From the NCBI GenBank assembly GCA_022508735.1, contig JAFLUQ010000115.1, positions 1 to 7,356 on the forward strand: DNA of 7,356 nucleotides, in the 5' to 3' direction. The notes beneath the pieces are model-generated. The model had not been told where the DNA came from and did no database searches. It was given only the letters and a program-made list of their open reading frames with translations. This stretch comes from Oscillospiraceae bacterium (lineage in GTDB: Bacteria > Bacillota > Clostridia > UMGS1883). Below, piece after piece: positions 1-4,681 of this stretch. The translations under genes were made by a program, and so were the position numbers. Position 1 is the first letter of the stretch, and every line of letters begins with the position of its first letter.

Positions 1-53
1 CAAAATCCACCGGTAGCGATACCGTGCCGGTTCGAGTCCGGCCATCGGCACCA
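1..53 (+). tRNA. tRNA-Leu (anticodon CAA), 3' part, cut by the window start
   Basis: The 3' part of a class II tRNA is visible. Bases 1-5 read CAAAA, the end of an anticodon loop beginning with anticodon CAA (1-3). The 3' anticodon stem TCCAC follows at 6-10. The long variable arm is CGGTA (11-15), loop GCGA, TACCG (20-24). The T arm is GCCGG (26-30), TTCGAGT (31-37), CCGGC (38-42). The 3' acceptor strand is CATCGGC (43-49), with discriminator A50 and an encoded CCA at 51-53. The long variable arm together with this T arm closely matches bacterial tRNA-Leu(CAA) as I recall it. The anticodon call assumes the standard seven-base loop, whose first two bases lie outside the window. The D arm and 5' acceptor strand are also missing. 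Confidence 0.9.
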
Positions 54-57
54 CGAC

Positions 58-96
58 GTCGGAGCAAAGGGTGACTATGCTCCGACTTTTTCTTTT
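58..96 (+). terminator. Intrinsic terminator of the tRNA-Leu gene
   Basis: GTCGGAGCA (58-66) is the perfect reverse complement of TGCTCCGAC (78-86), giving a 9-bp stem with an 11-base loop. It is followed directly by TTTTTCTTTT (87-96). It begins five bases after the tRNA CCA end, as expected for an intrinsic terminator of the tRNA transcript. The same bases can join a larger imperfect palindrome at 61-126. Confidence 0.8.
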
Positions 97-126
97 GAAA
101 AAGTCGGGAGAGCGTACCCTTGCTCC
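61..126. repeat. Large imperfect palindrome overlapping the tRNA terminator
   Basis: The outer arms GGAGCAAAGGGT (61-72) and ACCCTTGCTCC (116-126) pair over 11 bp with one bulged A (68). The inner arms CCGACTTTTT (82-91) and AAAAAGTCGG (98-107) pair perfectly over 10 bp around loop CTTTTG. The flanks between them pair only partly. The second arm therefore looks like a diverged inverted copy of the first. This fold is mutually exclusive with the compact terminator at 58-86. It may be a miniature inverted-repeat remnant or only an extended terminator. Confidence 0.6.
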
Positions 127-132
127 TCCTTT

Positions 133-166
133 TCAGATGCAAGACGAGGAGTCGGATTGCATCTGA
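133..166. repeat. Stem-loop, 10-bp perfect inverted repeat
   Basis: TCAGATGCAA (133-142) and TTGCATCTGA (157-166) are perfect reverse complements around a 14-base loop, GACGAGGAGTCGGA. Part of that loop (GAGGAG, 146-151) can alternatively pair with CTCCTC (123-128). There is no T tract after it, so it is not a typical intrinsic terminator. Function unknown. Confidence 0.65.
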
Positions 167-175
167 GGGATTATG

Positions 176-203
176 CCGAATGCCGGCAGGCTTCGGAATT
201 TTT
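176..203 (+). terminator. Hairpin followed by a T run, possible intrinsic terminator
   Basis: CCGAA (176-180), bulged T181 and GCC (182-184) pair with GGC (189-191) and TTCGG (192-196) around loop GGCA, giving 8 bp. AATTTTT (197-203) follows. The shape is that of a rho-independent terminator, yet no gene ends just before it. It may stop readthrough from the tRNA or be part of the repeat cluster. The bases CGAATGCC (177-184) can instead pair with GGCATTCG (243-250). Confidence 0.45.
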
Positions 204-283
204 ACTTATTACCTGTTAACTCTTCACTATTCACTAACTATGGGCATTCGAATTTTTGGAAGTAATAAGTAATAGTGAAGAGT
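202..283. repeat. Two interlocked inverted repeats upstream of the CapA-family gene
   Basis: Repeat A is TTACTTATTAC (202-212) with exact reverse complement GTAATAAGTAA (262-272). Repeat B is ACTCTTCACTATT (219-231) with exact reverse complement AATAGTGAAGAGT (271-283). The order is A, B, A', B', so the two stems cross instead of nesting, and they share bases 271-272. The segments TTCGGAATTTTT (192-203) and TTCGAATTTTT (247-257) also form an approximate direct repeat. Runs of this TTCACTATT/ATTACTTATT kind are, from memory, common intergenic repeats in Clostridia. The rest of 97-332 shows no gene and no convincing promoter. Confidence 0.7.
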
Positions 284-320
284 GGAGATGTTCACTTAAC
301 ACCGCGAAATCTAACAAAAC

Positions 321-326
321 AAGGTG
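321..326 (+). promoter_or_regulatory. Ribosome binding site that fixes the CapA-family start at 333
   Basis: AAGGTG (321-326) lies six bases before ATG 333. An in-frame GTG at 324 would lie inside this site, so ATG 333 is the better start. Confidence 0.75.
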
Positions 327-332
327 ATACAT

Positions 333-1493
333 ATGAAAATCGAGCGCAAAACCCTATTTGCCCTTTTACTGTGCGCCATACTGTTAATATGCGCGGCCGG
401 GCTGGCTATATACGAGATCACGCGGCCCATTCCCCCGGCTTTGGCTGGACCCGCCGAGTTGGATGAGGAAGACCCGGTAGTCACCATAGAGCTGGCCGCT
501 GTAGGCGATAATCTCATGCATATGCCCCTGATAAACAGCGGGCAGCGCACAGGCTTCGGTAAATTCTACGAAAATATTGCACCCTATCTCGATGGCCTGG
601 ATCTCAAAATCATAAATCAGGAGACGGTGTTCGTACAAAGCGGCTTCAGCGGCTATCCCACCTTCGGCGGGCCGACCGACATAGGCGACGCGGTGGTAGA
701 CGCGGGCTTTAACGTGATTCAGCAGGCCTCTAACCACTCCTACGACAAGGGAGAGAACGGCCTCAGATATACTATGGATTACTGGCGCACCAAGCCCGTC
801 ACACTGCTTGGCGTAAACTCTGACCCCGAGAATGCCCTCAGGGTGGATAAATTTACAAAAGACGGCTTCACCGTAGCGATGATGAACTATACCTACGGAC
901 TCAATGGCTTTTCTCTGCCGAGAGACAAAGACTACCTCGTAAATATTCTTGATGAGGACGACCGCGAGGCAATAGCGGAACAGATTGCCCGGACGAAGGC
1001 CGAGAGCGATTTGGTCATTGTGCTGCCCCACTGGGGAACGGAGTACGACACGACCCCCGACAGCTACCAGCGGGACTGGCTGAACTTCTTTAACGAAAAC
1101 GGCGTGGACGTGGTAATCGGCGCCCATCCGCATGTGCTGCAGCCCTGCGAGACCTACGTTGGAGAGAGCGGCTATAAAACCGTGGTTTTCTACTCCCTCG
1201 GCAACTTCATATCCAATCAGGAAGGCATCGTGAAGGCGCTGGGCGGCATGGCAAGGGTCACACTGGTAAAGGATGGATTCGGTGCAAGAGTGCAGGACTA
1301 CTCGCTGCAGCCCTGCTTCACTCATGTTTCCGACGGTACTTACACGGTCTACATGCTTGACGATTACACCGACGATCTGGCTCGCCGTCACTCCAAGTAC
1401 GGCTCGCTGACCGTGCATAAAATATGGGATAAATTCTACGAAATAACAGGTATAACAGAAGAAGGGGCCGAGGCCCCTTCTTCTGTTATATGA
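333..1493 (+). CDS. CapA-family (poly-gamma-glutamate capsule type) metallophosphatase, membrane-anchored
   Basis: This 386-residue protein matches the CapA/PGA_cap family of calcineurin-like metallophosphatases, some of which act in poly-gamma-glutamate capsule synthesis while most are uncharacterised. A hydrophobic segment at residues 7-27 should be an uncleaved signal anchor, placing the catalytic domain outside the membrane. There is no clear lipobox. Family motifs appear in order: GDN (58-60), NQE (95-97), SNHSYDKG (133-140), HWGTEY (233-238), GAHPH (263-267) and SLGNF (288-292). Their Asp, Asn and His residues are the expected metal ligands, and none is obviously lost. ATG 333 is chosen over the in-frame GTG 324, which overlaps the ribosome site. 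Oddly, the last 13 codons lie within the terminator palindrome at 1451-1490. No other capsule genes (capB, capC) are visible, so the true substrate is open. It is convergent with galE, four bases apart. Confidence 0.88.
   Translation: MKIERKTLFALLLCAILLICAAGLAIYEITRPIPPALAGPAELDEEDPVVTIELAAVGDNLMHMPLINSGQRTGFGKFYENIAPYLDGLDLKIINQETVFVQSGFSGYPTFGGPTDIGDAVVDAGFNVIQQASNHSYDKGENGLRYTMDYWRTKPVTLLGVNSDPENALRVDKFTKDGFTVAMMNYTYGLNGFSLPRDKDYLVNILDEDDREAIAEQIARTKAESDLVIVLPHWGTEYDTTPDSYQRDWLNFFNENGVDVVIGAHPHVLQPCETYVGESGYKTVVFYSLGNFISNQEGIVKALGGMARVTLVKDGFGARVQDYSLQPCFTHVSDGTYTVYMLDDYTDDLARRHSKYGSLTVHKIWDKFYEITGITEEGAEAPSSVI
1451..1490. terminator. Bidirectional terminator palindrome embedded in the end of the CapA-family frame
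   Basis: The 19-base arm at 1451-1469 (TATAACAGAAG... GGGGCC) is the perfect reverse complement of 1472-1490, with GA between. In practice this is an 18-bp stem with a CGAG tetraloop. It sits between the converging CapA-family and galE genes. The rightward stop codon TGA (1491-1493) follows it directly, and the galE stop is at 1498-1500. The AT-rich flanks and GC-rich core suit termination in both directions, though the T tracts are interrupted. Confidence 0.85.
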
Positions 1494-1497
1494 TATT

Positions 1498-2511
1498 TTA
1501 TTCCAGTCCCTTAGGATTTTTCTTCTGCCAGTTCCAGGTGTCGCGGCACATGTCCTCGATGGTCTTTTCGGCTGTCCAGCCAAGTCCCTCACGAGCCTTG
1601 GCGGGGTCGGAGTAGCATTCGGGAACGTCGCCGTCGCGGCGGCCCTGTATCTCATAGGGCAGGTCGATCTCGTTTACCTTCATAAAGCTGTTAACTATAT
1701 CCAGCACGCTGTAGCCAACGCCGGTGCCAAGGTTGAAGGCCTCAGCTCCTTTGTGGGCAGCGGCATACTCGATCGCCTTTGCATGGCCCTTGGCAAGATC
1801 TACAACATGGATATAGTCTCGCACGCAGGTACCATCAGGAGTGGGGTAGTCATTGCCGAACACACCCAGCTTTGGCAGCTTGCCGATAGCGACCTGTGAA
1901 ATATAGGGCATAAGATTGTTGGGAATACCGTTGGGATCCTCACCGATACGGCCGCTCTCATGGGCACCGATGGGGTTGAAGTAGCGCAGGAGCACAACGC
2001 TCAGCTCGGGATTAGCAGCGCACGCGTCGCGGAATATCTGCTCAGACATCACCTTTGTCCAGCCGTAGGGGCTGCTTGTCTTATATACGGGCATATCTTC
2101 GGTCAGCGGCACCTTCTCGGGTACGCCGTAAACCGTGGCGCTGGAGCTGAACACAATATTGTTCACTCCGTGCTTCGCCATTGTTTCCAGCAGGGTCAGC
2201 GTGGAGTCCAGATTGTTGCGGTAGTAGCGAAGAGGAATATGGCAGCTCTCACCAACAGCCTTAAGCCCCGCAAAGTGGATTATGCAGTCGATGTCGTTTT
2301 CGGAGAATACCTTCTCCATGGCCTCAGGGTCAGCCGCATCGGCCTCGTAGAATTTGAAATCCTTACCGCTTATCTCGCGGATACGGTTCAGAGCCTCAGG
2401 CTTGGAATTGCAGTAATTATCAACAATAATGACCTCATGCCCCAGAGCAAGCAGCTCAATACAGGTGTGAGATCCGATATAACCGGCGCCGCCGGTAAGT
2501 AAAACCTTCAT
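1498..2511 (-). CDS. galE: UDP-glucose 4-epimerase GalE
   Basis: GalE interconverts UDP-glucose and UDP-galactose using bound NAD, in the cytoplasm, feeding galactose use and envelope glycan synthesis. The 337-residue length fits the E. coli enzyme (338). The Rossmann glycine motif GGAGYIG is at residues 7-13, and D31 follows the second strand for NAD ribose binding. Catalytic S124, Y149 and K153 (in SSSAT and YGWTK) fall at the same numbers as in E. coli. NPIGAHESGRIGEDPNGIPNNLMPYI and the later RDYIHVVDLA stretch are typical of the family. Residue 299 is Cys where E. coli has Tyr, a position known to control acceptance of N-acetylated sugars. The start is ATG 2511, not the in-frame GTG at 2520, because AGGGTG (2518-2523) lies six bases before the ATG and overlaps that GTG. 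The gene stands alone, with its own promoter. Confidence 0.96.
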   Translation of the reverse strand: MKVLLTGGAGYIGSHTCIELLALGHEVIIVDNYCNSKPEALNRIREISGKDFKFYEADAADPEAMEKVFSENDIDCIIHFAGLKAVGESCHIPLRYYRNNLDSTLTLLETMAKHGVNNIVFSSSATVYGVPEKVPLTEDMPVYKTSSPYGWTKVMSEQIFRDACAANPELSVVLLRYFNPIGAHESGRIGEDPNGIPNNLMPYISQVAIGKLPKLGVFGNDYPTPDGTCVRDYIHVVDLAKGHAKAIEYAAAHKGAEAFNLGTGVGYSVLDIVNSFMKVNEIDLPYEIQGRRDGDVPECYSDPAKAREGLGWTAEKTIEDMCRDTWNWQKKNPKGLE

Positions 2512-2517
2512 TTGGAA

Positions 2518-2523
2518 CACCCT
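2518..2523 (-). promoter_or_regulatory. Ribosome binding site that fixes the galE start
   Basis: On the minus strand AGGGTG lies six bases before ATG 2511. It overlaps the upstream in-frame GTG at 2520, which argues against that start. Confidence 0.7.
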
Positions 2524-2541
2524 TTCATATTATTTGTTTTT

Positions 2542-2570
2542 ATTATACATCGGAGCGGCGGTTTTGTAAA
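2542..2570 (-). promoter_or_regulatory. galE promoter, housekeeping sigma type
   Basis: On the minus strand a -35 box TTTACA (2565-2570) and a perfect -10 box TATAAT (2542-2547) are separated by 17 bases (2548-2564). The predicted transcript starts near 2535, giving a leader of about 24 bases, long enough for the ribosome site but with no room for a riboswitch. Confidence 0.85.
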
Positions 2571-2609
2571 GAGTATTTTTAAATTTTTCCAAAATTACCG
2601 CTGTCTATA

Positions 2610-2638
2610 TTGCAAAAAATGCCAAAATGTGATAGAGT
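2610..2638 (+). promoter_or_regulatory. Possible promoter of the TOTE-like gene
   Basis: TTGCAA (2610-2615) and TAGAGT (2633-2638) stand 17 bases apart on the plus strand, each matching four of six consensus bases. A start near 2645 would leave a short leader containing the ribosome site at 2661. It would exclude the more upstream in-frame TTG 2610 and ATG 2619 as translation starts. The match is modest. Confidence 0.35.
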
Positions 2639-2660
2639 AAATGTATATTTAAGTAAGGGC

Positions 2661-2666
2661 GGTGAG
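2661..2666 (+). promoter_or_regulatory. Ribosome binding site supporting the TOTE-like start at 2673
   Basis: GGTGAG (2661-2666), in the purine-rich context AAGGGCGGTGAG, stands six bases before ATG 2673. The in-frame starts at 2610 (TTG) and 2619 (ATG) have no comparable site. Confidence 0.55.
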
Positions 2667-2672
2667 ACCACG

Positions 2673-4343
2673 ATGACAATTCCGGGAAAATATGTGGGCG
2701 AGGACGGGGAGTATACGGTACTTCTATCAGCCAGTGACGGCGAGAGCGGCGAAAAGACCGTTATATACCGAAAAGGAGATCATGGGCCGGTATATACGCT
2801 CAGCGCCGAAAAGTGGTGCAAAAAATTCCGTTGTGCGGAGGATATTGCTCTGGCTCACCATCTCAGACATAGCAGCCGCACCGAATTTCTCCGCCGCTTT
2901 ACCTCCCTGTTTTCCGGCCGAACCGACGTCTGCTCCGTGCATTGGAGAACAGTCTTTGCTTACGAGGGCTACAACTACTTTTGTGAAAACCACAATCTTG
3001 CTCGGGGCTGTATGTTCGGCACGGACAACTGCAAAAACTGCCGCAGCAGGAAGCTTGTGCCCTATTCTGAAACTATAGCAGAGCTGCATTTAAGTAAAGA
3101 TAAAACCATAGGCGTCTACCCCATAATTCCCGGCGATGGCTGCCGTTTTTCCGCTATAGAAAACTTAAGCGGCACTGAGCTGTCAGCCCTGCGCAGAGTC
3201 TGCCGGAGCCTCGACATTCCGTCCTATGGCGAGAGCTTCATGGGCAGTTATCGGCTTTGGTTCTTTTTCTCAGAGGCTATAGCCGCCAAAGACGCACGGA
3301 TGCTCACCGAAGCCGTCATAACCCGCGCCATTGACGAAAACGCAGATATTTCTTTTGAGCTTTACGAGAAAATGATCCCCATTCGCGGCGCGCTTGCAAA
3401 GGGCTCGTTCGGCAAGCCGGTGATATTGCCGCTGGGTAAATTCCGGCGCAGCGAGTCAGTCTTTGTGGATGACGCGCTGGAGCCTCTGCCTGAAGGCGCG
3501 GCGGCCATATTCGGTTTTCGCACTATTACGCGGAGCTATCTTGCAGATCGGCTTGCTGCCCTTGGTGCCGCGGACTTCGGCCCTTCGCTTCAGCTTATGA
3601 CAGAGCTGCCGCCGGAGGCAGGAGTTACGCTTGCAGGCGGTATTGCTATTCAAAAGAGCAGAGTAGAGCCGAAAACACTGGCCGCACTGAAACGGCAGGC
3701 ATGCTTGAAGCTCCCGGAAAAACCGCTGGAGGAGTTCATAGAGCCGACTCCGACGATCTCCGTCTGCTTCCGCGAGGACAGGGAATATCTGTATCTGCCT
3801 CGCGGTATGTGGGCCGGGCTGAAAACCACCGCCTCCGCCGTGGACAAACGCATTGGTCCCGAAAACTGCTGTTTTTCATTCGCCGAAGAGCTCACCGGCG
3901 AGGAATACTCCGCGGCAAAGGCTCTTCTTGAAAGATCGGAGGGCATTATTATCGGGCCGCCCCGCAGCGGAAAAACAGAAATAACAGCCTATATTATCTC
4001 CGCTCTTCGCTCCCGCACTCTTTTGCTTACCGCAGATGAGGTAACGCGCCGCCGTTGGGTCGACAACGTCCTCCGCTATCTGGGCACGGATGCGGAAAAG
4101 CCTGAAAGCAGAATAGATGTGCGGCTGATAACCGATGAGAATATCAAAGACAAGTACGGGCTTATTATTTTAGCCGACTGCAGCCGTGTGCCGATGAACC
4201 ACGAGATATTTTCACGCCTGAGTGCTCTGTCTCCTTTGGCTTTTTACGGCATAACCGCTGACAACCAAAGATATGACGGCCTGTGGGATTATATCCGCCT
4301 GCTCTGCGGCGACATTGTATATAGGTTAAACAGACAAAATTGA
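2673..4343 (+). CDS. TOTE-type AEP primase fused to a degenerate SF2 helicase lobe; catalytic motifs substituted
   Basis: This 556-residue protein has three apparent parts. Residues 3-53 (GKYxxxxGEYTVL, EKTVIYR) resemble the small DUF1653 module. Residues 76-280 resemble the primase of TOTE conflict systems: LFSGRTDV (79-86), a Cys set C104, C113, C120, C123 suited to zinc, HLSKDKTIGVYP (139-150), LWFFF (195-199), KGSFGKPVILPL (243-254) and SVFVDD (262-267). The catalytic hhhDhD position reads AIENL (161-165) and the sxH His is R194, so primase activity is doubtful. Residues 372-552 resemble a helicase lobe: LYLPRGMW, then Walker A GPPRSGKT (428-435) with K434 intact. The DEAH position reads ADCS (501-504) and TATP reads TADN (528-531), though RYDG (533-536) is kept. 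Lobe 2 is absent. The frame is clean and long, arguing against recent decay. ATG 2673 is favoured by its ribosome site. It is divergent from galE and convergent with ypeB. The family call is from memory; nucleic-acid or nucleotide binding is the likeliest residual role. Confidence 0.72.
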   Translation: MTIPGKYVGEDGEYTVLLSASDGESGEKTVIYRKGDHGPVYTLSAEKWCKKFRCAEDIALAHHLRHSSRTEFLRRFTSLFSGRTDVCSVHWRTVFAYEGYNYFCENHNLARGCMFGTDNCKNCRSRKLVPYSETIAELHLSKDKTIGVYPIIPGDGCRFSAIENLSGTELSALRRVCRSLDIPSYGESFMGSYRLWFFFSEAIAAKDARMLTEAVITRAIDENADISFELYEKMIPIRGALAKGSFGKPVILPLGKFRRSESVFVDDALEPLPEGAAAIFGFRTITRSYLADRLAALGAADFGPSLQLMTELPPEAGVTLAGGIAIQKSRVEPKTLAALKRQACLKLPEKPLEEFIEPTPTISVCFREDREYLYLPRGMWAGLKTTASAVDKRIGPENCCFSFAEELTGEEYSAAKALLERSEGIIIGPPRSGKTEITAYIISALRSRTLLLTADEVTRRRWVDNVLRYLGTDAEKPESRIDVRLITDENIKDKYGLIILADCSRVPMNHEIFSRLSALSPLAFYGITADNQRYDGLWDYIRLLCGDIVYRLNRQN

Positions 4344-4362
4344 CAGCCAAACAGGAGGCCGT

Positions 4363-4383
4363 AAAAAAAGTCGCGCAGAGCGC
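4363..4383 (-). terminator. Weak possible terminator for leftward transcription
   Basis: On the minus strand GCGC (4380-4383), loop TCT, GCGC (4373-4376) and GAC precede TTTTTTT (4363-4369). The stem is only 4 bp. It could catch transcripts coming from ypeB just before the end of the convergent gene. Confidence 0.3.
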
Positions 4384-4454
4384 TTAGGGGTCGGAAGGCC
4401 TGTGTTAAAGCATTTATGCGCCCCCAAGGCCCCTCAAAAAAGTTGTTAGACGTG

Positions 4455-4488
4455 GAAAATGCGCCCAAAAATGGCGCATTTTCTTTGT
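4455..4488. terminator. Intrinsic, probably bidirectional, terminator between the TOTE-like gene and ypeB
   Basis: GAAAATGCGCC (4455-4465) and GGCGCATTTTC (4473-4483) pair perfectly over 11 bp around loop CAAAAAT. The GC-rich core GCGCC is flanked by an A-run on the left and ATTTTCTTTG on the right, the symmetrical form of a terminator that works on both strands. It is the best terminator candidate for the rightward TOTE-like gene. Confidence 0.65.
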
Positions 4489-4503
4489 ATTAAGCCCTAA
4501 GCT

Positions 4504-4564
4504 ACGGACGAAAATCAGTTTGTTCCTCCGGCTTCGCCGTCGTCGCAAACTGATTTTCGTCCGT
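4504..4564. repeat. 19-bp perfect palindrome with a structured loop
   Basis: The arm at 4504-4522 (begins ACGGACGAAAATC) is the exact reverse complement of 4546-4564. The 23-base loop (4523-4545) contains a further stem, CGGC (4529-4532), loop TTC, GCCG (4536-4539). No T tract follows on either strand, so it is not a simple terminator. Perfect arms of this length suggest a repetitive palindromic element or a structured RNA end. Only one copy is in the window. Confidence 0.8.
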
Positions 4565-4581
4565 TGATTCAAGGTGATATT

Positions 4582-4606
4582 GATACGCCCCGCAAGGGGA
4601 CGTATC
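4582..4606. repeat. 10-bp hairpin with a GCAA (GNRA) tetraloop
   Basis: GATACGCCCC (4582-4591), loop GCAA (4592-4595), GGGG (4596-4599), one bulged A (4600), CGTATC (4601-4606). Read on the plus strand, the loop is a GNRA tetraloop closed by C-G, a stable RNA motif. It lies 17 bases after the 19-bp palindrome. A T6 run follows only at 4619-4624, too far for a standard terminator. Confidence 0.65.
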
Positions 4607-4681
4607 TACTCTGCACGATTTTTTGGACGGTCCCTGTGCCTCCACACTACAAAACGAGTTTTTTACATCCCCCTGTAATCT

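Larger units (their letters stand above)
4344..4681. other. 338-bp convergent gap without genes, rich in hairpins
   Basis: No open frame with a start and ribosome site is seen here, and no remnant of the missing helicase lobe 2. The gap holds an AGGGGTC/GGCCCCT pairing (4386-4392 with 4428-4434), a short direct repeat ATGCGCC (4416-4422 and 4459-4465), and the hairpins listed separately at 4455-4483, 4504-4564 and 4582-4606. It would form the shared 3' region of the TOTE-like gene and ypeB. Confidence 0.7.

Noticed and set aside
43..53. tRNA 3' end as an attachment site of an integrated element
   Set aside because: No second copy of the tRNA 3' end and no integrase gene occur in the window.
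97..332. CRISPR array or riboswitch in the leader of the CapA-family gene
   Set aside because: The repeats are inverted and few, not regularly spaced direct repeats, and no conserved riboswitch core was recognised.
275..466. A 63-codon rightward frame starting in the inverted-repeat region
   Set aside because: It overlaps the start of the CapA-family gene in another frame, lies largely over repeat B' and has no ribosome site or recognisable content.
384..1655. A 423-codon open frame on the minus strand, antisense to the CapA-family gene and entering galE
   Set aside because: It runs opposite a protein with complete family motifs, has no recognisable domain, and overlaps the 3' end of galE. 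It is most simply a stop-poor shadow frame.
1960..2502. A 180-codon frame on the plus strand within galE
   Set aside because: It is antisense to galE, which has conserved catalytic residues throughout; no motif or ribosome site supports it.
2610..2672. N-terminal extension of the TOTE-like protein from TTG 2610 or ATG 2619
   Set aside because: No ribosome site precedes either codon, and they lie within the likely promoter. ATG 2673 has a suitable site.
4344..4681. Remnant of the missing helicase lobe 2 downstream of the TOTE-like gene
   Set aside because: No frame in this stretch encodes helicase-like motifs, and hairpins fill the interval, so the short form is not explained by a recent nonsense mutation here.
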